Assembly (NCBI GenBank): GCA_002348705.1
Contig: DEAU01000017.1
Location: forward strand, 22,642 to 86,641
DNA: 64,000 bases
From: Candidatus Neomicrothrix sp. UBA2974
Lineage (GTDB): Bacteria; Actinomycetota; Acidimicrobiia; Acidimicrobiales; MedAcidi-G1
Direction: 5' to 3'
Below the pieces are notes generated by a model that saw only the letters and a list, made by a program, of their open reading frames with translations, made no database searches and was not told where the DNA came from. Made by a program: the position numbers and the translations under genes. Shown one piece after another: positions 24,894-33,502 of the stretch (the first letter of the stretch is position 1; each line of letters opens with the position of its first letter).

Positions 24894-27310
24894 CGAAGGG
24901 CCCTGTCGTGTTGTTCCTCGGGGACGTTGTCGACCCCACTTGCCTTCGGACCGTAGTCGCCGTGGCCACCGATGGGTCGTGAGAGAAAGGCCACCGTGGC
25001 CGCACCCACGAGGGTGCAGACGGCGGCGATTGCCCAACCCTTCGCTGTCGGAACTACCAATTCAAAGTAATCCCTTGCGAACGGCCAGGCCATAGCCACG
25101 GCGTACAGGCCACCCATAGCGGCGGTCAAACCGACTTTCCAGGCGCGTAGGGGTCGGCTGATGCCTAGGAGTACGGCTAGTCCAACGCCGAGAAGTGTGA
25201 GGGTGGCGGTGGTCCGCGCTGGTTCGAGACCCATGCCAGCCTCGCTGGAACGGCGGACAATCTCATAGCAGGCAAAGGTGGTACATGCCGCCGTGGCCCC
25301 GACCGGAATCGACCATTTCATTACCCGAGAAAGAAATCCTGGACGTACCAGCGAGTTGTCAGGTGCTAGTGCCAGGAAGAAGCCGGGGACCCCGATTGAT
25401 ACGGAACCGATCAGAGTGAGTTGCTTTGGGTGGAACGGGAAAGGCACCCCAAAAACGCCGACAAGGGCAGTCAATAGGATTGCGTACGTCGCCTTAGTCA
25501 GGAAGAGGTTGGCTACCCGCTCGATGTTGTTGATAACCCGACGACCTTCGGCAACTACCCGGGGCAGGGTTGAGAACCGATTGTCAAGCAGAACTAGTTG
25601 GGCTACGGCACGAGAGGCGGAACTTCCAGACCCCATGGCGATTCCCATGTCGGCGTTCTTCAGAGCCAATACGTCGTTGACACCATCTCCGGTCATAGCG
25701 ACTGTGCGTCCCCGCGCCTGCAGCGCTCCGACCATGGCTTGTTTCTGGTGGGGGGTCACCCTCCCAAACACCACGGACTCTGCTAATGCATCAGCCAACT
25801 CTTCGGGGTTCTCGGGGAGGTTCCGGGCATCAACTGCCGCGTCACTTCCAGCTCCGGCGATTCCGGCACGTCGTGCAGCGGCGGCCACCGTAGCCGGATG
25901 GTCACCCGAGATCACCTTGATGTCAAGTCCCTGATCGGCGAACCAGGCGAGGATCTCGGGTGCTTCGGCCTTCACAGTGTCCTCGAGTAGAACGAGGCAG
26001 AGCGGCAATCGATTCGCCGGAAGCTCCTCTGGGTTGGCGTTGGGTTCTTGGGTTGACTGGGTGGCCAGCAGCACGCGTCGACCCTCGTCAGCCAACTCGG
26101 CGACGCGGTTGCGGGCCGTTGACCATTCACCTTCTGGGAGCAAGACGTCGGGGGCGCCCAGATGGTAAAGGCGGGTGGGGCCGTTTCCGGTTTCAAACCT
26201 TGCTGAAGCCCACTTTCGCGATGACGAAAATGGCATGGTCTCGACAACGCCCCAACCGGGGTCGGTCAGTGAGCTGGCTATCGCGGTGAGGGTGGGATTG
26301 GGGGAAGGGTCCGAGGCAGCCAGAGCACCGACGGCTGCCGCTGCGTCGCTATCAGTGATGCTTCCCAGAGCTTCCAGACCGGCATAGGCGATTTCGCCGG
26401 TGGTGATTGTGCCCGTCTTGTCAAGGCAGAGTGTGTCAACTCGTGCCAACAACTCGATTGAGGCCAGTTCACGGGCCAGTGCTCGTCGGCGGGCGAGTGC
26501 TACAACGCCGACGATGAACGACAGACTCGTCAGTAGGACGAGACCATCGGGAACCATGGCCACTGCAGCAGCGACCGTGCCCCGCAGGGCGTCTTGCCAA
26601 CGGTCCTCGGTTACCAGTAGGCGCAGAAGAAGAAGACCGGCGGCGGGCGGGATGATCAGAGTGAGCCATCGGAGCACCTTGTCGACACCGGAGCGGAGCT
26701 CGCTGTTTACTAGGTCGAACCTGCGAGCCTCCTCGGCCAGGTTGGCGGCGTATGAGCCGGTTCCGATTGCCGTGGCTATGTAGCGGCCAGATCCGGCAAC
26801 CACGAAACTTCCGGATAGCACGACATCACCATCGTTCTTATCGACTGGATCACTTTCTCCAGTTAGCAGAGACTCGTCGACTTCAAGTCCCGCTGCGGTT
26901 GCGACTTTCCCGTCAACCACCACTTGGTCGCCCGGGCGAAGTTCAAGCAGTTCGTCGGCGACAACCTCTGAGACACCGACGTCAATAGTTGCCCCGTCGC
27001 GCACCACCCGAGCTTTCGGGGCCGACAGGACTGCCAGCGCTGCTAGGGCTTTTCGGGCCCGGAACTCTTGAATGGTTCCGATCAGGCTGTTTGAGATGAT
27101 CACTCCGGCGAAGAGTGCATCGCCTGGGAAACCCGCCGCCAAGATCAGCACTAGTAGTGAACCCATGATGCCGTTTACGGGCGTAAGGACGTTGGCTCGC
27201 AAAATCTCGCTAGTGGTGCGGACAGGGGCATCGGGTACGTCGTTGACCCGACCTTCCGCCCGACGCTCGGCTACTTCCGCAGCAGTAAGGCCTGTTTGGT
27301 GGTCGCCCAT
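24890..27310 (-). CDS. ctpE: CtpE-like cation-transporting P-type ATPase
   Basis: This 806-residue P-type ATPase is most like mycobacterial CtpE, a calcium pump. It has the actuator loop LLTGESDPV, phosphorylation site CLDKTGTIT, hinge MTGDGVNDVLALK, and hydrophobic helices at both ends. The membrane-site motif usually PEGL reads VPDGLVLL here, swapping Glu for Asp at a likely ion ligand. The ATG at 27310 lies 2 bp after the NUDIX stop; a longer in-frame reading would run through the NUDIX gene. Residues before LTAAEVAERRAEGRVND are few, as expected. Confidence 0.9.
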   Translation of the reverse strand: MGDHQTGLTAAEVAERRAEGRVNDVPDAPVRTTSEILRANVLTPVNGIMGSLLVLILAAGFPGDALFAGVIISNSLIGTIQEFRARKALAALAVLSAPKARVVRDGATIDVGVSEVVADELLELRPGDQVVVDGKVATAAGLEVDESLLTGESDPVDKNDGDVVLSGSFVVAGSGRYIATAIGTGSYAANLAEEARRFDLVNSELRSGVDKVLRWLTLIIPPAAGLLLLRLLVTEDRWQDALRGTVAAAVAMVPDGLVLLTSLSFIVGVVALARRRALARELASIELLARVDTLCLDKTGTITTGEIAYAGLEALGSITDSDAAAAVGALAASDPSPNPTLTAIASSLTDPGWGVVETMPFSSSRKWASARFETGNGPTRLYHLGAPDVLLPEGEWSTARNRVAELADEGRRVLLATQSTQEPNANPEELPANRLPLCLVLLEDTVKAEAPEILAWFADQGLDIKVISGDHPATVAAAARRAGIAGAGSDAAVDARNLPENPEELADALAESVVFGRVTPHQKQAMVGALQARGRTVAMTGDGVNDVLALKNADMGIAMGSGSSASRAVAQLVLLDNRFSTLPRVVAEGRRVINNIERVANLFLTKATYAILLTALVGVFGVPFPFHPKQLTLIGSVSIGVPGFFLALAPDNSLVRPGFLSRVMKWSIPVGATAACTTFACYEIVRRSSEAGMGLEPARTTATLTLLGVGLAVLLGISRPLRAWKVGLTAAMGGLYAVAMAWPFARDYFELVVPTAKGWAIAAVCTLVGAATVAFLSRPIGGHGDYGPKASGVDNVPEEQHDRALR

Positions 27311-27312
27311 GT

Positions 27313-28101
27313 TCACTTTTGTTGTCGGGTGTCCTCGAACTGGTACTCGTCTTCGGTCATTGTCAGGCGGTGTCGCGGCCCTTCCAGAGTTGGATCGCTT
27401 ACCTCGTATCCGACGTCTCCGGCCCACATGGCTACAGGTCCGTCATCGGTCCGCGCCAGATGGGTTTCGTAGTGCTGCGGCTCTTCGGCGCCGAGTTCGG
27501 CCAGCGCCTCGTCGACGGATTTGAATCTGGCCAGGCGACTGATGGTCATCCAAGTCGGTGGAGCCAACTCGAGTTCGCCGGCGTCGCGTTTTAGCAGGGC
27601 ATCAACTGGCCGCATCCATTCGTGGTCCGTGATCTCGCCATCGTCGATGGTCACGTATTCGGCGACTTCGGAAAGGCGGGTAGCGAAGAAGAAGGTCGCA
27701 AAGCGCACAGGCATGCCCTGTGGTGGTAGCCAAAAGGAGAACCAAACAAGGCTGTTGGCCTCGACTGATACCGAGGCTTCCTCGGCGGCTTCACGGACCG
27801 CTGCTGCAGCCGCCGTGGCTAGGTCGTCGGGCTTGCCGTCGCAACCAATCACCTTGTCGTTCTCGTCGACGCGGCCACCGGGGAATACCCACATGCCTCC
27901 AAACGCGATATTGGAGTTTTTCCGAAGCATGAGTGTCTCTAGGCCCTCGTCTCCGTCCCGAAGCACCACCACGGTGGCCGCCGGGATCGGCTCCGATTCG
28001 TCATGCTCGATCTGAAGTTGTGCCCAAGTGTCGGGTCGGGAGTGGTCGCGGTCTGCTGGCAACTCGGGCCTTGATCCTGGGGTCTGGGGAGTGGCCGTCA
28101 T
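27313..28101 (-). CDS. NUDIX hydrolase (NUDT7/19-like)
   Basis: This 262-residue protein has a NUDIX box split by an insertion: FPGGRVDEND, about 19 residues, then VREAAEEASV. It retains the REx2EE core. The long box and C-terminal extension recall the NUDT7/NUDT19 group, which cleave CoA or acyl-CoA diphosphates. Its position beside a CoA-transferase fits that substrate, but this is inference. Its ATG overlaps the stop of that CoA-transferase by 4 bp, and ctpE begins 2 bp after its stop. Confidence 0.82.
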   Translation of the reverse strand: MTATPQTPGSRPELPADRDHSRPDTWAQLQIEHDESEPIPAATVVVLRDGDEGLETLMLRKNSNIAFGGMWVFPGGRVDENDKVIGCDGKPDDLATAAAAAVREAAEEASVSVEANSLVWFSFWLPPQGMPVRFATFFFATRLSEVAEYVTIDDGEITDHEWMRPVDALLKRDAGELELAPPTWMTISRLARFKSVDEALAELGAEEPQHYETHLARTDDGPVAMWAGDVGYEVSDPTLEGPRHRLTMTEDEYQFEDTRQQK

Positions 28102-29285
28102 CCGATTACACCCGCTTCGCGGAGGCTGACGATGTGGTCGCTTCGTCCGGTCTCGGCCACCACTTCGTCGGTGTGCGCGCCGAGGCTTGGTGCTGCCGGC
28201 TCAGCGAACTCTGTCGGCGTTCCGTGGAAACGTGTGGGGACTCGGGGGTGACGGATCCGGCCGGCCGTTGGGTGGTCGAATTCTGACAGCAGTTCGTTAA
28301 ACACAACCTGTGGATCGTTCGGAACTTCCTCAACTGTGCGCATGATGCCAAATGGGACCTGGTTCTCCTCGAGGCGAGTCTCTGCCTCGGCGATTGTCAT
28401 CCGGGTGGCGTTTTCGCGGGCTTGTCGATGGAAGTCCATGGTCTTTTGCCGATTGCGGGTCCGATCTCGCGTTGTCGCTAGGTCCGGGTCGGAGGAGTCC
28501 ACACCAAGAGCGCGGGCCAAGCCGTGAAATTCGTCGTCCGTGGGAACAGCGATTGCAGCGAAGCCGCCTTTGAAAACAAAAGGTGTGTTGTTGGCCCCAA
28601 CGGCCTGCGGGCCAGAGTGGTCTGCGTCGAGCATGACCTCGTGGTCGGCGGCGTCCATGAAGAGGTAAGCGACACAGGCATCCAGCATCGACAGCTCAAG
28701 GTGCTGGCCGCCGGCGCCTCTTTCCCGGGCGAATAGTGCTGCCGTGATGGCCTGGGCGGCGGTGTAGGCGGTCACTTTGTCGCAGACCAGGTGCTTGAGG
28801 AACTTGGGTTCTTCTGAACCCTTTCCTGCTTGGCTGGCAGCGAGTCCCGAGTAGCCCTGGATTATGGGGTCATAGACCCGCCGATGGCTATAAGGGCCGG
28901 ATGAACCGAAGCCGGTGAGGTCGGCATAGATGATTTCAGGGGCGACAGCTGCAGCATGCTCATAGGCCACACCTAGCCGCTCGGCGACACCAGGTCGGAA
29001 GTTTTGGACCACCACATCAGCCTTTGCGACCAAGTCGAGGAGAATGGAGCGGCCTTCATCCTGACGAAGGTCAATAACCACTGACCTCTTACCCCGGTTG
29101 GCCATTTGGAACATCGCCGATATGCCGGCGGCACTGGTGCCCAGCCATCGTGTTACGTCACCAGTTGGCGGCTGCTCAACCTTTACGCAGTTTGCTCCCT
29201 GATCGACGAGCATGCCGGCAGCTAGAGGACCCGTTAGCGCGACCGAGAGGTCGACCACACGGATTCCGTTGAGGGGTCCGGCCAT
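28098..29285 (-). CDS. class III (CaiB/BaiF) CoA-transferase
   Basis: This 395-residue protein begins MAGPLNGIRVVDLSVALTGP, the family N-terminus, with NRGKRSVVIDLRQDEGR and a later GGQHLELSMLDACVAY. These enzymes shift CoA between carboxylic acids; the acid here is unknown. It heads a six-gene minus-strand operon with 4-bp overlaps. TACCGT on the minus strand (29297-29292) ends 6 nt before the ATG, with no Shine-Dalgarno, suggesting a leaderless operon mRNA. Confidence 0.9.
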   Translation of the reverse strand: MAGPLNGIRVVDLSVALTGPLAAGMLVDQGANCVKVEQPPTGDVTRWLGTSAAGISAMFQMANRGKRSVVIDLRQDEGRSILLDLVAKADVVVQNFRPGVAERLGVAYEHAAAVAPEIIYADLTGFGSSGPYSHRRVYDPIIQGYSGLAASQAGKGSEEPKFLKHLVCDKVTAYTAAQAITAALFARERGAGGQHLELSMLDACVAYLFMDAADHEVMLDADHSGPQAVGANNTPFVFKGGFAAIAVPTDDEFHGLARALGVDSSDPDLATTRDRTRNRQKTMDFHRQARENATRMTIAEAETRLEENQVPFGIMRTVEEVPNDPQVVFNELLSEFDHPTAGRIRHPRVPTRFHGTPTEFAEPAAPSLGAHTDEVVAETGRSDHIVSLREAGVIG

Positions 29286-29389
29286 GGTTGGACGGTAGTC
29301 GGGACCTTCCTAAATGGTGGAGCCGGATGACTGGCGCCTACGGTCCGGCCAGGTCATGGAGCGACTGGTGGATGGCAAAGGGGCTGACG

Positions 29390-30223
29390 ATGCTTGAGGA
29401 CTTGGATGGACGGGTGGCCGTGGTGACTGGGGCCGCATCGGGCATAGGTCTCGCCATGGGCGAGGCCTTTCTCGCCGAGGGAATGGCAGTAGTGCTGTCC
29501 GACGTCGACGGCGGTGCACTAGACGAGCAGGTAGGACGGCTGTCGCTGGATGTCGGAGATCGGGTATCGGGTGTGATTTGCGATGTTGCGGATCCGGAAG
29601 CCGTAGCAGTTCTGGCCGAAGAATCCTGGGCCCGCCATGGCATTGTTGACGTGCTCTGCAACAACGCAGGGGTGGGCCCGGCCGGTCCGATGTTGGAGAC
29701 CACGCCAACGGAGTGGCAGTGGGTCGTTGGTGTGAACCTGTTGGGTGTGGCTCATGGGGTTATGGCTTTCGTGCCCCGGATGGTGGAGGCAGGAGTAGGT
29801 CATGTCGTCAACGTGGCTTCGCAGGCCGGCCTAATGACGACCACATTTCTTGGCATGTATGCGGCGACCAAACACGCGGTAGTCGGCTTGTCCGAGGCTC
29901 TCTACCGAGAGCTGGAGTCGACGGGCGTCGGGGTGTCTTGCCTTTGTCCTGAGTTGGTCTCAACAGGAATCTTCGACGTGGCACGGGTGCGCCCTGATTG
30001 GGTAGATGTGTCCGATCATTCTGCCGGTACCCAGGAGGCGCTCGGGGACATCTTGGTCGGCCGCGGGATAGGGCCCAGAGAGGTGGCGTCCCGGGTAGTC
30101 GATGCGATGCGATCAGACCGGTTTTGGGTGTTTACCCACGATGTGACTCCTGAGGTGGCGGCCCGCCGGTTCGATGACATCGCCGCAGGTCGAAATCCCT
30201 CGGCGATCGGCATCATGGACTGA
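29390..30223 (+). CDS. short-chain dehydrogenase/reductase
   Basis: This 277-residue SDR starts MLEDLDGRVAVVTGAASGIG and has NNAGVGPAGP and active site ASQAG...YAATK. The tail VTPEVAARRFDDIAAGRNPSAIG is longer than in FabG and matches SDRs of lipid-degrading actinobacteria. An AAAGGGG ribosome site stands about 7 nt before the ATG at 29390. Longer in-frame starts back to 29288 add an unconserved N-terminus. It is divergent from the CoA-transferase operon. Confidence 0.9.
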   Translation: MLEDLDGRVAVVTGAASGIGLAMGEAFLAEGMAVVLSDVDGGALDEQVGRLSLDVGDRVSGVICDVADPEAVAVLAEESWARHGIVDVLCNNAGVGPAGPMLETTPTEWQWVVGVNLLGVAHGVMAFVPRMVEAGVGHVVNVASQAGLMTTTFLGMYAATKHAVVGLSEALYRELESTGVGVSCLCPELVSTGIFDVARVRPDWVDVSDHSAGTQEALGDILVGRGIGPREVASRVVDAMRSDRFWVFTHDVTPEVAARRFDDIAAGRNPSAIGIMD

Positions 30224-30273
30224 ATCCTCGACATTTGGAGCCGGCGAAATGTCGCTGCGGGGACCCTTTGTTT

Positions 30274-30711
30274 TCAGAAGGGTGCCCGGTCGAACCAGGC
30301 CGCTTCTTCCCGAAGATGGCGACTACGCCATCCCTCTGCAGTGCGTACCAGTTCGTGGTGGTACCAGCCGCCGGTAAACCAGACGTCTCCGTCGGGTAGC
30401 CGCATGGGGTTGGTGAACGCAGCGGTCACTGTGGCTTCCTTACCATTCCCCCCGTCACTGACTGTCAGATCGACATTGCCGACCAGGTGTTGGGTCATCT
30501 CGAACAGAGGGAGGCTGGCGGAAAGAAATTCCACCACCTCGTCGAGGTTCCCGGCTATGCCGCCAGCCTCCCGGTAGTCAATCTCGGCGTTTGGGGTGAA
30601 GACACTGCGGTATAGGTCCCAGTCTTGCTGATCGACCGCCGTGGCGTAGCGAGTCAGGAGGTCTTCCACAGCAATCCGATCGGCTAGGGCCTGCAGTGTC
30701 GCCTTATCCAC
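30274..30711 (-). CDS. NTF2-like/SnoaL-type protein
   Basis: This 145-residue single-domain protein has the NTF2-like start IAVEDLLTRYATAVDQQDWD followed by FTPNAEIDYREAGG. That is the pattern of SnoaL/scytalone-dehydratase-like small enzymes, often isomerases or dehydratases of polycyclic substrates. Function is otherwise unknown. The GTG start at 30711 has TAGGTT (minus strand, 30724-30719) ending 7 nt upstream, so it is probably leaderless. It lies convergent to the SDR and divergent from the P450. Confidence 0.82.
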   Translation of the reverse strand: MDKATLQALADRIAVEDLLTRYATAVDQQDWDLYRSVFTPNAEIDYREAGGIAGNLDEVVEFLSASLPLFEMTQHLVGNVDLTVSDGGNGKEATVTAAFTNPMRLPDGDVWFTGGWYHHELVRTAEGWRSRHLREEAAWFDRAPF

Positions 30712-30787
30712 CCGAGCGAACCTAGAGCCGCGAGAGGCGGAATGCCGGACCGGCCACTAGGTCCTCAACAGCCCTATCGTGATCAGA

Positions 30788-32056
30788 GTGGTCCACTCAT
30801 TCTCCGAGAATGCATCTCTTGAAGCGATTGACCTCTCGTCGGTGGATTTGTTTTGGACGGAGCCTCTGGAGTTTCGCTACAGGGCCTTCGCTGCACTACG
30901 CCAGCAGGACCCCATCCGGTTCTTCGCCGAACCAGAGATCGAGGGCCTGCCTCCGGGAGCCGGCTACTGGGCGCTGACTCGGCACGCCGATGTCGTGGAG
31001 GCGAGTCGTCGAACTGATGCCTTCTGCTCGGGAAAGGGGACAAACATCCCGGACCTGCCGCCGGCTTTTCTTGAGTTCTACGGCTCGATGATCAACCTCG
31101 ACGATCCCCGCCATGCCAGGCTGAGGCGCCTCGTCTCGGGCGGCTTCACGCCGCGGATGATGCGTGAACTGGACATTGGCATCGATGTAACGACGACCGA
31201 GATCGTCGACGCTGCAGCTGAGAAGGGGTCCTGCGATTTTGTGGTTGACGTAGCTGCCCGTCTGCCATTGGCCATTATCTGTGACCTGATGGGAATCGAG
31301 GCTGAGCGTCGCGACGAGGTATTTGAGTTGTCCAACGTCGTACTAAGCCAAGGGGACCCCGAGTATGTGCCGGAGGGTGTAGATCCTCTCGTGGCGTTTC
31401 TGGAGGCCGGTGCTGGTCTCGCGGAGATCATGAAAGACACGGCCGAACTCCGTCGTGGCGGCAACGGAGAGGACCTGACCAGCGTCTTGGTTAATGCGGA
31501 GGTGGATGGGGAGCGGCTTACGGAGGATGAACTTGCTTCGTTTTTCGTGCTGCTATGCGTTGCAGGCAATGAGACGACAAGGAACGCGACCGCCTGGGGC
31601 CTGCAACTGCTGACTGAAAACCCAGAGCAGCGCGACCGGTGGCTAGCTGACCTTGACGGGGTTTTGCCCACTGCAGTTGAGGAGATCGTCAGGATGTCGA
31701 GTCCGGTTATCCACTTTCGCCGGACAGTCACTAGCGATGGTGTTCGGCTCGGGGGTCACGAGTTCTCCGAAGGCGACAAAGTCGTTTTGTTCTATGCGTC
31801 GGCTAACCGAGACGAGACGGTGTTTGTCGATCCAGAGTGTTTTGACGTGACTCGTGAACCTAATCCACATGTTGGATTTGGCGGCCCCGGGCCACATTTC
31901 TGCCTCGGAGCCCATCTGGCGAGGCGGCAGGTGGGTGCCATGTTTCGAGAGTTGCTGAGCCGGTTTCCCGAGGTGCGCTCAACTGCCGAGCCGGATCGCC
32001 TCAGGTCCAATTTTGTGAATGGCATCAAGCATCTGCCCTGTTCGCTGACTGCTTGA
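30788..32056 (+). CDS. cytochrome P450 (CYP124/125/142-like)
   Basis: This soluble P450 of 422 residues has the oxygen-activation helix AGNETTRNA (about 259-267), ExxR (E299, R302) and heme loop FGGPGPHFCLG with ligand C372. The tail RLRSNFVNGIKHLP and the I-helix sequence are like mycobacterial CYP124/125/142, which hydroxylate methyl-branched lipid or steroid side chains. That substrate is inferred from resemblance and nearby steroid-type genes. I choose the GTG at 30788 because TATCGT (30775-30780) lies 7 nt before it; a GTG at 30779 overlaps that hexamer. Confidence 0.9.
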   Translation: MVHSFSENASLEAIDLSSVDLFWTEPLEFRYRAFAALRQQDPIRFFAEPEIEGLPPGAGYWALTRHADVVEASRRTDAFCSGKGTNIPDLPPAFLEFYGSMINLDDPRHARLRRLVSGGFTPRMMRELDIGIDVTTTEIVDAAAEKGSCDFVVDVAARLPLAIICDLMGIEAERRDEVFELSNVVLSQGDPEYVPEGVDPLVAFLEAGAGLAEIMKDTAELRRGGNGEDLTSVLVNAEVDGERLTEDELASFFVLLCVAGNETTRNATAWGLQLLTENPEQRDRWLADLDGVLPTAVEEIVRMSSPVIHFRRTVTSDGVRLGGHEFSEGDKVVLFYASANRDETVFVDPECFDVTREPNPHVGFGGPGPHFCLGAHLARRQVGAMFRELLSRFPEVRSTAEPDRLRSNFVNGIKHLPCSLTA

Positions 32057-32115
32057 GTGTCGGTCTCCGGTCCGATTGTCCCCAGGGATCAATCTGGGCC
32101 GTACTATCGGCGACC

Positions 32116-33012
32116 ATGCCGGTCGGCCCTGCTTCTCCTGGGCTTCCTCCATCGCACAGGATTGCGCGGCGGTTTGCTTCCGCTGGCCTCCGTGGGGCCT
32201 CGTGGTACTGGCGCCTTGCCCGGTTGGCCTGGCCGGATCCGGAACCCGGGGTGGTCGTTCTGCCCGATGGCACACCGATCGTGCACGACCCCGACGATTG
32301 GACCTGCCGGGGTTCCTATGAGGGAACCTACGAACGGGAAATCCTGCGACTGCTGCCGAATCTTGTCTTACACGGCGACGTCGTTGTTGACGTCGGCGCC
32401 AATGTGGGCATCCTTACCGCCCGTCTATCCCGACTGGTTGGACCAACCGGCCTTGTCATCGCGGTCGAGCCGTCGCCCCGATGCGTCGATGACCTCCGTT
32501 GGGTCCTTGAAGGAATGTCGAACGTGACCTTGGTGCAGGCCGCTCTCGGGGCCACAAAGGGCACGGTGTCGTTTACCGGATGGGACAATCCGGACCACCG
32601 CGGACTTGGGACAGCGGTTCCCGGCCATCGGGCAGGCCTAGAGGAAAACTGGCACGATGGTGCAACCATCGAGGTGCCGCAGAGGCGTCTGGACGAAGTG
32701 CTGGCTGAGTTTGTTGATGACGGAGAGATTGGCCTGCTCAAGGTCGACGTCGAGGGCTATGAGGCCGACGTTCTCAACGGTGCCCCTGACCTGTTTCGTT
32801 CTGGCCGGGTTCGGGCGGCGATCATGGAAGTGACGCCTGGATTGGACGCGGACTGGGTCGGAGACTTGATTTCCGATTCGATCGGGTATCGGGCATTTGC
32901 AATCTGTGAACGAGGTCAGATACTGCGGCGGACGGACCTCCAGCCTGTCGGCGCAAGTGAGGCCGTGTCACGTTCAGAGCAGTGGAATCTTCTGCTCCAA
33001 CGTGACGTTTGA
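32116..33012 (+). CDS. FkbM-family methyltransferase
   Basis: This 298-residue SAM-dependent methyltransferase has VVVDVGANVGILTARLSRL as the SAM site and LLKVDVEGYEADVLNGA, the FkbM signature. FkbM enzymes O-methylate sugars or polyketides; with sugar-nucleotide genes next door, a surface glycan is the likely target. The ATG at 32116 has TACTAT (32102-32107) 8 nt upstream and no Shine-Dalgarno. An in-frame TTG at 32053 overlapping the P450 stop is the alternative. Confidence 0.86.
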   Translation: MPVGPASPGLPPSHRIARRFASAGLRGASWYWRLARLAWPDPEPGVVVLPDGTPIVHDPDDWTCRGSYEGTYEREILRLLPNLVLHGDVVVDVGANVGILTARLSRLVGPTGLVIAVEPSPRCVDDLRWVLEGMSNVTLVQAALGATKGTVSFTGWDNPDHRGLGTAVPGHRAGLEENWHDGATIEVPQRRLDEVLAEFVDDGEIGLLKVDVEGYEADVLNGAPDLFRSGRVRAAIMEVTPGLDADWVGDLISDSIGYRAFAICERGQILRRTDLQPVGASEAVSRSEQWNLLLQRDV

Positions 33013-33037
33013 GGGATTAGAACCGTTTGACGGTCCA

Positions 33038-33502
33038 TCACCACGCGTAGGGAATTGGAGAATCCTTGGGTTCAACGATTTCGTTGTCGGATGGATCGTG
33101 GGGGAGGTCGGCGCAGTTGGCGATGAGCGCATCCCGGGCTCCAAGACACTGGAACCCATACCAGAGACCAGCGGGGATCCGCAGGCGGTAATAGGCGTCC
33201 GGCCGGCCCAAGTCGACGATGTCCAGCATGCCCCGGGTTGGCGAGTTGTCGCGATCGTCGTAGATCACGAAGCGGACTCGCCCGATGGGAACCGCCAGGT
33301 GCTGGGTCTGTAATCGGTGGCGTTTCCAGGCCTTTGTGGCGCCAGCAAATACCTCGGAGAAGTAGCACTCGCCGAACCCGGTGAACTCGGGTGCATCGCT
33401 CCGCAGGTGGTGGAGGACGGCGCCACGCTCGTCCTCGAACCGAAACAGGTCGGTTACTAGCAGGTCATGGATGGAGACCCTGACGACTGGTTGGTCGGTC
33501 AC
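33038..33502 (-). CDS. RmlC-like cupin, dTDP-sugar 3,5-epimerase related
   Basis: This 154-residue cupin has GFGECYFSEVFAGATKAWKRH and VPIGRVRFVIYDDR, similar to the RmlC/WxcM group of sugar-nucleotide epimerases and isomerases. It would act after the neighbouring CDP-glucose 4,6-dehydratase on a 4-keto-6-deoxy sugar. It lacks the full RmlC length (about 180), so it is a divergent relative. Its GTG at 33502 overlaps the dehydratase stop by 4 bp. Confidence 0.8.
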   Translation of the reverse strand: MTDQPVVRVSIHDLLVTDLFRFEDERGAVLHHLRSDAPEFTGFGECYFSEVFAGATKAWKRHRLQTQHLAVPIGRVRFVIYDDRDNSPTRGMLDIVDLGRPDAYYRLRIPAGLWYGFQCLGARDALIANCADLPHDPSDNEIVEPKDSPIPYAW

